Shown here piece after piece: positions 56,253 to 64,000 of a stretch of DNA of 64,000 bases. Within the stretch, counting starts at the first letter, position 1. Every line of letters starts with the position of its first letter. Position numbers and translations under genes: made by a program. This DNA comes from Bacteroidota bacterium (GTDB taxonomy: Bacteria; Bacteroidota; Bacteroidia; Chitinophagales; Chitinophagaceae): assembly GCA_016715505.1 (NCBI GenBank), contig JADJZY010000009.1, positions 68,922-132,921 on the forward strand. Direction: 5' to 3'. The notes beneath the pieces were generated by a model. The model did not search any database. It saw only the letters and a program-made list of their open reading frames with translations, and was not told the DNA's origin.

Positions 56253-57656
56253 ATGAATATTTCATTTCATGGAGCCGCCCGCACGGTTACCGGTTCCAAA
56301 CATATTATACACTTAAAAAATGGCAAAAAAATCCTCATGGATTGCGGCCTTTTTCAGGGCATGGGCGATCAGACCCTGGAGCATAACATGCATTTTGGTT
56401 TTGATCCGACAGAAATCACCTACATGATTTTGTCTCATGCGCATATCGACCATAGCGGATTGTTGCCCAAATTGGTGAAAGAAGGTTATAAAGGACCTAT
56501 TTATTGCACCAAAGCCACGGCAGAACTTGCTAAAATATTATTGCAGGATTCAGCCTTCATTCAGGAAGCGGATGTGGCTTTTGTGAATAAAAGAAGAGCA
56601 GCCCAGGGTTTACCGTATATTAAACCGCTCTACACGATTGCAGATGCGATGAATGTTTTTCCGCTATTCAAGGAAGTTCCTTATCGGGAATGGACGAAAA
56701 TTGATGAGGAAATTACTTTTCAGTTTACCGACACAGGACATATTTTAGGCAGTGCTGCTATGCATATCCGGATTTTGGAAAATGGCGAGAGTCGTCAAAT
56801 CACCTTTTCAGGAGATGTGGGCCGATACAGAGATGTGATTTTAAAATCGCCGGAAGAATTTAGCCAATCAGATTATATCATACTGGAAAGTACTTATGGT
56901 AATTCCCTGCACGACAACCTCCATCATACCGAAGATGATATATTGGGTTATATTGAAGAAACATGTATTCAAAAGAAAGGAAAATTGATTATTCCGGCGT
57001 TTAGTGTCGGAAGAACCCAGGAAATTTTATATGCCCTCAATAAACTGGAAACGGAAAATCGACTACCTGATGTGGATTATTATGTAGATAGTCCATTGTC
57101 GACCCAAACGACCTTGACCGTGAAAAAATTTCCTGAATTGTTTAATAAACATGTTCAGCAATTAATGAAAATAGATAAGGATCCTTTCGATTTTAAAGGG
57201 CTGAAATACATTACCAAAGCAGAAGATTCAAAACATTTGAACACCCGTAAGGAGCCCATGGTGATTATTTCGGCGAGTGGAATGGCAGAGGCCGGCAGGG
57301 TCAAACACCATATTGCCAATGCCATCGAAGACCCACGGAATACGATTTTAATGGTTGGATATTGTGAGCCTCGTTCATTAGGTGCCCGATTAATGCGGGG
57401 AGATCAGGAAGTTCGCATTTTCCGTCAAGATTTTCAGGTGAATGCACAAATTGGCTCAATTCGAAGTATGAGTGCACATGGTGATTACGACGATTTATGC
57501 CAGTTTTTAGCTTGTCAGGATCCATCATTGGTACGCACCTTGTTTTTAGTACATGGAGAAGAGGATGTTCAACTGGATTTTCGGAAAAAATTAAGCCGAA
57601 AAGGATTTCCGGAAATTCAAATTCCAGAAATGCATCAGAAATTCAAATTGGATTAA
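56253..57656 (+). CDS. Beta-CASP metallo-beta-lactamase RNA nuclease
   Basis: A 467-residue MBL/beta-CASP protein of the CPSF73-like group, an RNA endo/exonuclease. Zinc motif 2 is HAHIDHSG, motif 1 LMDCGLFQG, motif 3 DTGHILGSA, motif 4 FSGDVGR. The beta-CASP motifs follow (ESTYGNSLHD; SPLSTQTT; ISASGMAEAGRVKHH; SAHGDYDDL). The C-terminus lacks the RNase J dimerisation domain, so it is a short stand-alone form. Cytoplasmic. A -7-like TATATTTA occurs about 85 bases upstream. Confidence 0.92.
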   Translation: MNISFHGAARTVTGSKHIIHLKNGKKILMDCGLFQGMGDQTLEHNMHFGFDPTEITYMILSHAHIDHSGLLPKLVKEGYKGPIYCTKATAELAKILLQDSAFIQEADVAFVNKRRAAQGLPYIKPLYTIADAMNVFPLFKEVPYREWTKIDEEITFQFTDTGHILGSAAMHIRILENGESRQITFSGDVGRYRDVILKSPEEFSQSDYIILESTYGNSLHDNLHHTEDDILGYIEETCIQKKGKLIIPAFSVGRTQEILYALNKLETENRLPDVDYYVDSPLSTQTTLTVKKFPELFNKHVQQLMKIDKDPFDFKGLKYITKAEDSKHLNTRKEPMVIISASGMAEAGRVKHHIANAIEDPRNTILMVGYCEPRSLGARLMRGDQEVRIFRQDFQVNAQIGSIRSMSAHGDYDDLCQFLACQDPSLVRTLFLVHGEEDVQLDFRKKLSRKGFPEIQIPEMHQKFKLD

Positions 57657-57749
57657 TCCCATTTGACAGGCTATGATAGTCCTTGTTGTTTGATGATTTT
57701 ATAGATGCTCATTCGAAATCAATGTAGTTCCTATATTGAAATGGATTGA

Positions 57750-57854
57750 ATATTGGACGACGATAATGAATACGATACGCTTTACTGGAAATATCAAAAC
57801 GGAAAGGCAGCTGAAGTTAAATTCCTGCCATTCCAACCACAGCGCGAAAGTTGA
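57750..57854 (+). pseudogene. Gene remnant in the intergenic region
   Basis: A 33-codon open stretch without start codon reading DDDNEYDTLYWKYQNGKA then AEVKFLPFQPQRES and a stop. Its composition is protein-like, unlike the surrounding DNA, and it lies between two intact genes. Parent gene not recognised; may be chance. Confidence 0.3.
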
Positions 57855-57895
57855 GGTCTAATACCCGTAAAGTATTCTATTCCTTGGAAAGATGG

Positions 57896-58381
57896 CTACT
57901 TTTTAATATTAAAATAACCCTTGGTAATTTTCTTTAAATCACCGCTTAAAAGGCTTTTACAATCAAAGTAAAATAATCCCCGGATATGTGTTGGATCATT
58001 CTCCAAAATTTTCACTTTCCCGTTACTCAGATAAGTGGATGAGTATCCATCAGATGCGGCATTCACGTATGAACCAAGTGGTTGTACTTGGCCCGGAAAT
58101 ATCATATACTCCACCGGGGTAAAATCATTTGAACTTACCGTAATGGCATTACCATCTGTACCGGCAACAAATTTTATACTTCCAGCCTCACCATAACTTT
58201 CCATGCCAGCGCTACACTGCCAAAGAACACCATTGATATAAGCAAACATTGAATCATTCCCGTTTCCTGACCAATTCCATTCGGTAGGCGTTGGATCCGG
58301 AAGATTTAAAGGATTTTTTGTGCAGGAAAGCAGAAACAAAGACATCAATACTGCGCTCATCAATAAATTTCTCAAAATCAT
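57896..58381 (-). CDS. Lipoprotein with a DUF6252-like beta domain
   Basis: About 161 residues from ATG 58381 (MILRNLLMSAVLMSLFLLSC gives lipobox LLSC). The mature part has FAYINGVLWQCSAGMES, a pattern (FxAxINGxxW) seen in small Bacteroidota lipoproteins, and FKDL-like short strands, ending GYFNIKK. Two extra Cys residues may pair. Function unknown. The 295 bases upstream to the CoA-binding gene hold no recognised feature beyond AT-rich sequence. Confidence 0.6.
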   Translation of the reverse strand: MILRNLLMSAVLMSLFLLSCTKNPLNLPDPTPTEWNWSGNGNDSMFAYINGVLWQCSAGMESYGEAGSIKFVAGTDGNAITVSSNDFTPVEYMIFPGQVQPLGSYVNAASDGYSSTYLSNGKVKILENDPTHIRGLFYFDCKSLLSGDLKKITKGYFNIKK

Positions 58382-58697
58382 AACCGGGTCATTTTGCCGC
58401 AATTTAATGGGATTTTTTCGATTCTAAAATTTTTATCTAGTTGAAAAGAGAGTTGGAGGGCTGGCAATGTCCCTTGAAACCGAAGCCGAAATCCTTGCTT
58501 CTCTATGTAATCAGATGGATGCATCATGTTCATTTCACCGGTTCAGATTAGTTCTCATTCAAGCAGTATTCTAAGTTCACTTATTCATATTTATTTTTTA
58601 TTTATGTTTATTTTTTATCTTTTTAAATAACTCATTTACAATTGATGCAGAAAAGTTGGCATGATATTTGAAAATTAGTTTGCAGAAGACAAAATCG

Positions 58698-58999
58698 ATG
58701 AAAACAAGTGATACAATCGTCCTGTTAGGAGCTTCCTCCAACCCCAATCGACCAGGATATATGGCCGGAAAATTTTTGCATAACAAAGGTTTTCAATTAC
58801 ATGCGGTTGCTCAGAAAAAAGGACAATTAGATGGATTAGATAAAAGAATTATTACGATTATATCCTGAATCTTCATCCCAAGCGGATCATTTTTAATCCG
58901 GGCACCGAAAATCCTGAACTGATTGAATTAGCCACACAACGAAATATTCAAATTATCAAGGGCTGTACCATTGCCATGCTCATGAATGGTGTGTTATAA
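58698..58999 (+). pseudogene. CoA-binding (YccU-like) protein with an internal deletion
   Basis: The N-terminal half is a proper Rossmann CoA-binding start (MKTSDTIVLLGASSNPNRPGYMAGKFL, i.e. VLLGASSNPNRPG) from ATG 58698. The C-terminal half, in another frame, is also right (NYYDYILNLHPKRIIFNPGTENPEL to GCTIAMLMNGVL, stop 58999). Family proteins have about 25 further residues between the two (the xVDxVTLYxNPxxQ strand), which are missing. So unlike most broken genes here, this one has lost about 75 bases as well as the frame. It ends at a good terminator. Confidence 0.65.
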
Positions 59000-59047
59000 A
59001 CAAATTATTGGATATCTAGAATTTAGATTTCTTTAAAGATACCTAAT

Positions 59048-59079
59048 AAAAAACCGCCTTGATGGGCGGTTTTTTTATT
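59048..59079 (+). terminator. Rho-independent terminator
   Basis: ACCGCC TTGATG GGCGGT stem followed by seven T residues, preceded by an A run, so it can act on both strands. It follows the CoA-binding gene. Confidence 0.88.
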
Positions 59080-59357
59080 TCATATTTGAATAAGTCCTTT
59101 CTGTCACCGCAGCCTCTCCGTTTCAGGATGCAACGCATTTGATGCCAATTGTCTGAACCATGATTTACAGGATTTAACCCAAATTTTGCAGTTGGACACA
59201 GTCAACCGTAAAACGAATAAGATAATCACATACTTCGGCGAATTGGCCTCAGTATGATTTTCTAATTCGGGGTTACCGAGCAAATCCTTTACAGGCTTTG
59301 TTTACAGTAGCTTCGTGCCTTGCTACTGCAAATTCTCGGTTTAAGTTGGCATGATTA
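59080..59357. other. Gene-free spacer containing the third dispersed-repeat copy
   Basis: No credible gene. A run TTGTCTGAACCATGATTTAC at 59146, of the kind found between genes in many Bacteroidota, leads directly into repeat copy 3. The rest is unassigned. Confidence 0.4.
59176..59258. repeat. Dispersed repeat, copy 3
   Basis: AACCCAAATTTTGCAGTTGG, then ACACAGTCAACCG, AAAACGAATAAGATAATCAC, ATACTTCGGCG and TTGGCCTCAGTATGAT. The most complete copy: copy 1 (12528) shares its two ends and copy 2 (39391) its middle. On the minus strand it reads a potential protein end, VCDYLIRFTVDCVQLQNLG and stop, consistent with the 3' tail of a mobile-element gene. Confidence 0.6.
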
Positions 59358-60837
59358 CTATTCTATGATTACTTTTTCACCTGACCCTCTACCCGAAGAT
59401 AATACATGCCTTTGGCAAGATTTTACATCTATGACATCTTCTTTCGTTGAAAATAATAATTCGCCCTGTACATTCTACAAGTCCTTCTTTTTGCCATGTT
59501 TATTTTGAATGTTAAAACGGTGCTACTCGGATTTGGATATACTACCCACTCCGCACTCCGCACTTCGCTCTCACTCTGGCTTAAGGGCCAGCATATTTTT
59601 GTGGTATCCTTGCCCAAACCATAATTGGCCATATTGGGTGGGGTTTGCAAGTTGTGGTTGTAAGTCTGTTTAAATCCCTGGGGTTTAAAATCACAGCCCA
59701 ATCCTTTCACATTGGGTTTATCAATATAACTCATACTTCCTCGTATGGCGTGCCAGTTACCAATATAAATTTTGCCATTCGGTGCCAAACCCATTAAGTC
59801 GTACTCAGGAAAATAATCCAATAAAGTATCCGGCCCATGAATAAATAACCCATTGTAAATGGCGGTATCATAAATGTCAATCTGATAAATGGTATAATCA
59901 TTACTCATATATAACATGGAATCATTGGGCGAAAAACAAATATCTGCCTTCTTATCCCAATTCCAATAAGAGGCAGTGTCCATAGGAGTCATGTAATACT
60001 GCTTATAATTTATACTTCCATCACAGCGGTCAAAGTCGTATAAGTCTATCCGATTGCGATTGTATAATCCATTCTCGATCGTACCATACAAGCCGCTCGC
60101 CAGAACATTCCCTTGGTTATTAAACCGAATAGTGGCCCACCCCGAATAACAAAAATCTCCTTGAACCGGAATGGTTTGATAAAAAGGCCCCAGAATGCTA
60201 TCCTCACGCACTAAAAATTCCTGAAATTGACTTCCCCAACAGTCCGCTTTTATTAACCACCAATCCTTTCCATTGGCATGTTTTGTTGCCGTTAAGGAGG
60301 TGCTGGAATAATGCTGTTTATCGTTTAATACTTTATCCTTCATTATCACTTTTCCCTTACCCTGATTACTGTCCATATCTACCACACAATAACTCAATAC
60401 ATCAAATTCACTGTAAATATTATTAATATAATTATCCGCTACACTATCACTCATACCTACATTAAACACATAATATTGATTGCCTGATCTGGGGAGGATA
60501 ATGGAGGTTTGGGGGTAAGAACCACCTCCACCCAAATGATTCGCTAGTGCGGTTCCGTAAGGGCAATTTATGTTCTGTCCGTTTTGCATCAAATCTCCTT
60601 CTTTAGATACCATTCCATAACCGCTGCAATAAAATTGAAAATTTCCCATAGTATCTGAAATACTAGCAGAAATGAAAGTAGCATTCGGTTTTTGAAGTGT
60701 ATCCAGTTGCAACGTCGAATTAAAATCTAATTTAATTGAAGGCCAAAATCCAATAATCCAATTGTTCCTCGCTTTTTCCTTGTGCCAGCATAGAGTTGGC
60801 GAAAAGTAAGTACTAATATCCAAGTAAAGCATTTCAT
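59358..60837 (-). CDS. T9SS-exported propeller-like protein, copy A of a tandem duplication, damaged
   Basis: About 490 residues if restored. The signal peptide starts at ATG 60837 (MKCFTWILVLT), with frame changes inside it and just after. The main frame is open from about 60760 (LDFNSTLQLDTL) through DTMGNFQFYCSGYGMVS, NQYYVFNVGMSDS, DICFSPNDSMLYMSN and IYIGNWHAIRG to VYPNPSSTV, the start of a type A T9SS domain. Then a frame change and a TAG (59475-59477, where copy B has TAT) precede NVQGELLFSTKEDVIDVKS. Function unknown; the repeat pattern suggests a propeller. Closely related to the gene at 61511. Confidence 0.65.
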
Positions 60838-61252
60838 TGTGTTGGGTTTATTCGATGAGTAGTTTCCACTTTTGGTGTCATTTATGGTGTGAATGGTGTA
60901 CAAATAAACACCAGGGTGTAATACAGGCAGTTCAATTTGTTGACGACTTGTTTTAGCTTGTAATTCCGTAAGGAACACCTCACGACCCAGTAAATCAGTG
61001 ATACGAATGGTTTTGAGGTTATCACCTTCAATCGTCAGGTTTTGTTGCGTAGGGTTCGGGTATATTTTAACCAAATCGTCCTCCAGATTCAATGCATTTT
61101 TCTTGGTCGTGTTGTTTAAGGCATAAATGAGATCATCCAGTTTGGAAGGGCCGTTTTTATAAACCCCTTGTGAGTTGCAAATCACCAATTCATCGTAATG
61201 CGCCGGTGGAGCAAAACGGGCATAGAGTACACGGGCTTTGTACACGGCATTG
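59358..61252. repeat. Tandem duplication, copy A
   Basis: Matches 61512-63406 throughout at a constant offset of 2154 bases, measured at both ends (CACCTGACCC at 59378 versus CACCTGCCCC at 61532; CGCCGGTGGAGC at 61201 versus 63355). It contains one whole gene and the 3' end of its upstream neighbour. Confidence 0.85.
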
Positions 61253-61365
61253 GGGAAAGTCTGAACCGCTGAATACACAGAAGGCTCAGAGTGCACAGAA
61301 TGGTGTTTGTGCATTTGATGAAAACGAGGTATGCCAGCTTGAGCCGTTCTGGTTATGCTGTACAT
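60848..61365 (-). pseudogene. Truncated 3' end of a T9SS surface protein gene, copy A
   Basis: The last ~135 residues of the large protein at 63004: NAVYKARVLYARFAPPAHYDE, LVICNSQGV, then the type A sorting domain (YPNPTQQNLTIEG, ITDLLGREVF, GVYLYTIHTI). Homology stops abruptly at ~61252, upstream of which the sequence is unrelated and lacks a signal peptide. So it is a duplication-generated fragment. Missing one A in an AAAA run, relative to copy B, moves its stop from 60848 into the next gene. Confidence 0.65.
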
Positions 61366-61511
61366 TTGTCATGGGTCTCGTTTGATTTTGATACTACCTA
61401 TTAGAATACGGTACCGCCCGTTTTCTGCCTTGTTCATAAGTCTTTTATACGCAAAGTTACCTAAATCAGTGCCTTCTGTGAACGCTGTGTTTTCTGTGGT
61501 TCAGACTTCCT
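61253..61511. other. Unique spacer between the duplication copies, with inverted similarity at its ends
   Basis: The ~260 bases joining copy A and copy B. Complementary versions of CCTTCTGTG...GGTTCAGACTT are found near both ends (61262-61296 minus; 61472-61510 plus). No gene is credible. It may mark the rearrangement junction. Confidence 0.45.
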
Positions 61512-62993
61512 TACTCCACCACCACTTTTTTCACCTGCCCCTCTACCCGAAGATAATACATGCCTTTGGCAAAAGATTTTACATCTATGACATCTTCTTT
61601 CGTAGAAAATAATAATTCGCCCTGTACATTATACAAGTCCTTCTTTTTGCCTTGTTTATTTTGGATGATGAAAACGGTGCTACTCGGATTAGGATATACC
61701 ACCCACTCCGCATTCCGCACCTCGCTCTCACTCTGGCTTAAGGGCCAACAGATTTTAGTGGTATCCTTGCCCAAACCATAGTTGGCCATATTGGACGGTG
61801 CTTTTGAGTTGTGGTTGTAGGGTTTGTTTAAATCCCTGGGTTTAAAATCACAACCCAAACCCCAATATTCGGTTGGTTTATATAACTCATATTACCTCGT
61901 ATACCATGCCAGTTGCCAATATAAATCGGCCATCCGGTGCTAGAACCCATTAAATGATAAAGCGGGAAAATAATCCAATAAAGTATCCGGCCCATGAATA
62001 AATAATCCATTATAAATGGCAGTATCATAAATGTCAATCTGATAAATTGTGTAGAAATTACTCATATATAACAAGGAATCATTGGGCGAAAAACAAATAT
62101 CTGCCTTCTTATCCCAATTCCAATACGAAGCAGTATCCATAGGAGTCATGTAATACTGCTTATAATTTATACTACCATCACAGCGGTCAAAGTTGTATAA
62201 GTCTACCCGGTTGCGTACATACAATCCGTTAATGGTTTTGCCATAATGCACTTGCAAAAGCTGGGTCCCGGAATTATTAAAACGGATGGTCCCTAAAAAA
62301 TTACAAAAATCACCTGTATCAGTGATATTCTGATAAAAAGGCCCTAGGATGCTGTCTTCACGCACCAAAAACTCCTGCAAACGGTGACTAAAACAGTCTG
62401 CTTTTACCAACCACCAATCTTTGCCATTCGCATGTTTCACAGCAGTCATGGCTGTATTGTAATAATGTTGTTTATCCGATAAAACTTTGTCTTTCAGTAT
62501 CACTTTTCCCTTACCCTGATTACTATCCATATCTACCACACAATAACTCAATACATCAAATTCAGTAAAAATTGAATTGATATAGTTATTCGCTACACTA
62601 TCACTCATACCTACATTAAATACATAATATTGATTGCCCGATTTGGGGAGGATAATGGAGGTTTGAGGAAATGAACCTCCTCCACCCAAATGATTCGCCA
62701 TAACGGTTCCATACGGGCAATTTATGTTCTGTCCGTTTTGCATCAAATCTCATTCTTTAGATACCATTCCATAACCGCTGCAATAAAATTGAAAGTTTCC
62801 GCTAGTATCTGAAATACAAGCAGCAATGCGTGTAGCGTTCGGTTTCTGAAGTGTATCTATTTGTATAGTCGAATTAAAAATCTAATTTAACTGAGGGCCA
62901 AATCCACGACCCAATTGTTCCTCGTTTTCCTTCTTGTGCAAGCATAGAGCTAGCGAAAGAAGTAAGTACCAATATCCAAGTAATGCATTTCAT
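61511..62993 (-). CDS. T9SS-exported propeller-like protein, copy B, damaged
   Basis: About 490 residues if restored. The signal peptide is intact here (ATG 62993, MKCITWILVLTSFASSMLAQ), then GSWIWPSVKLDF. A T5 run (62876-62880; T4 in copy A) then shifts the frame. A TGA at 62750-62752 stands where copy A has GGA. From 62746 the frame is open to ~61940, with a further shift before GLGKDTTKICWPLSQ. The type A sorting domain is intact here: VYPNPSSTVFIIQNKQG, LYNVQGELLFS, FAKGMYYLRVEGQVKK. The two copies are damaged at different places, so a working protein can be read by combining them. Confidence 0.65.
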
Positions 62994-63406
62994 TGGGTTG
63001 GGTTTATTCGATGAGCAGTTTTCCACTTTTGGTGTCATTTATGGTGTGAATGGTGTACAAATAAACACCAAGGGTGTAATACAGGCAGTTCAATTTGATG
63101 ACGACTTGTTTGGCTTGTAATTCCGTACGGAACACCTCACGACCCAATAAATCAGTGATACGAATAGTTTTGAGGTTGTCACCTTCTATCGTCAGGTTTT
63201 GATGCGTGGGGTTTGGATACAATTTAACCAAATCGTCTTCCAGATTCCATGCATTTTTCTTGGTCGTGTTGTTTAAGGTATAAATGAGATCATCCAGTTT
63301 GAAGGCCGTTTTTATAACCCCTTGCGAGTTGCAAATCACCAATTCATCGTAATGCGCCGGTGGAGCAAAACGGGCATAGAGTACACGGGCTTTGTACACG
63401 GCATTG
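61512..63406. repeat. Tandem duplication, copy B
   Basis: Second copy of the 1.9 kb unit described at 59358; similarity begins at the stop codons and ends inside the upstream gene at about 63406. Confidence 0.85.
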
Positions 63407-64000
63407 CCATGGGTATAGGGGCAACTAAAAGCCAAAGTGCTGATGGCATCTCGTTCGTTTTCGCTAAACTCCGGTGCATCGGGCAGCATATCGCGCAGGA
63501 GAGTATTCATTTGTTGCGCATATTGCCCAAAAGGAAGCGTTCACATCAAGGCATTGTTTTGGGTTACTATATTGCCATGCGCTTGCAACCAAAGTGTCGG
63601 CTGGGCTCTTAAGCACTATCTCCCAGTAGAGCCATTGCTTCGTCGATGCGATTGGGCTGTCGGTTACGCCGGAATAACGGTTAAGGTAAAAACTATCCAG
63701 TATCGGAAACTGCACGCGTAAATCCAGGTTTCTCTTCTACCCAACGATAAACCCATTCCTGATCGCTTTGTCGGGCACCATCTTCAAAATCGATATAATT
63801 AGGTGTTTTTCTGGAGCCACCAACATGGCGTATTGCAAATCTAAATCGGCCATGGGTTTTCATCCCCACATAAAAAACCGGAGGTGATGGAAGTAGGGTT
63901 ATTTACGGTAATCACACAATCATTCGTATTCGTATTACTCGCACTACTTTGTACCTGCGTTAATCGGTTGACAGCCGTGACAATCTTATCTGATGTATTG
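63004..64000 (-). CDS. 3' part of a T9SS-exported surface protein, truncated by the window edge, with frame changes
   Basis: The C-terminal region of a large surface protein that continues beyond the window. In the last frame it reads TLPFGQYAQQMNTLLRDML, APEFSENERDAISTLAFSC, GNAVYKARVLYARF and a type A sorting domain (LYPNPTHQNLTIEG, LLGREVFRTELQ, GVYLYTIHTINDT) ending KSGKLLIE. Further upstream, pieces lie in other frames (TPNYIDFEDGARQSDQEWVY; FYLNRYSGVTDSPIA). It ends 10 bases before the propeller-like gene, so the two form an operon. Function unknown. Confidence 0.6.

Overview
The window is chromosomal DNA from a member of the Bacteroidota, most likely the Saprospiria/Chitinophagia side of the phylum. 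The evidence is many type IX secretion (T9SS) C-terminal sorting domains, numerous lipoproteins with a Cys lipobox, promoters with the Bacteroidota -7 motif TAnnTTTG, a DUF3127 protein, DUF5362-like membrane proteins, a very large alpha-2-macroglobulin and a short ProRS of the archaeal/eukaryotic type. The DNA is moderately AT-rich and gene-dense.

Layout: 1-2.5 kb, end of a 2-oxoacid:ferredoxin oxidoreductase alpha subunit, two OmpA-type lipoproteins and a PH-like membrane protein. 2.6-8.6 kb, secreted LRR protein, T9SS esterase and a large adhesin-like protein with dockerin-like repeats. 8.7-14.4 kb, dnaA, a two-gene 5'-nucleotidase, DUF3127/SSB-like protein, smpB and a transglutaminase-like protein. 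14.5-24.1 kb, envelope genes (LVIVD lipoprotein, DUF3108, PBP1A) and an lspA-M23 peptidase-bcp-HEVCH protein-apaG operon. 24.3-28.1 kb, a three-gene cluster of di-heme peroxidase, copper-amine-oxidase-like lipoprotein without the copper ligands, and a propeller-like lipoprotein. 28.4-34.6 kb, lipoprotein, TonB receptor, three DUF5362-like proteins, a MITE-like element and proS. 34.8-38.9 kb, a Trp/Asn/Gly repeat protein, an OmpP1/FadL-like porin, rnpB and tRNA-Val. 39-50.5 kb, an AmgK-like kinase/RapZ-C fusion, M28 peptidase, small cytochrome c, NTF2-like protein, alpha/beta hydrolase and the alpha-2-macroglobulin. 50.6-58.4 kb, pssA, purS, nadK, a BamA-like protein, propeller/BNR proteins and a beta-CASP nuclease. 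58.7-64 kb, a deleted CoA-binding gene and a tandem duplication of T9SS genes that runs off the window.

Two points matter for any user. First, the most unusual gene set is 24.3-28.1 kb: a predicted quinoprotein scaffold that keeps the Asn-Tyr-x-Tyr cofactor context but has lost the Cu ligands, placed behind a MauG/CcpA-type di-heme protein. This suggests, without proving, peroxidase-assisted cofactor formation. Second, about 15 genes are broken by single-base frame changes whose other side continues the same protein, often at short homopolymers (A7 at 10383, T5 at 62876, GGGG in the macroglobulin gene). This looks more like uncorrected long-read indels than mass pseudogenisation, so broken genes are described here as restored proteins where possible. 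Dispersed repeats (three decayed ~80 bp copies, one 165 bp inverted-repeat element, one ~1.9 kb tandem duplication) are the only signs of mobility. I saw no intact transposase, phage gene or CRISPR array.
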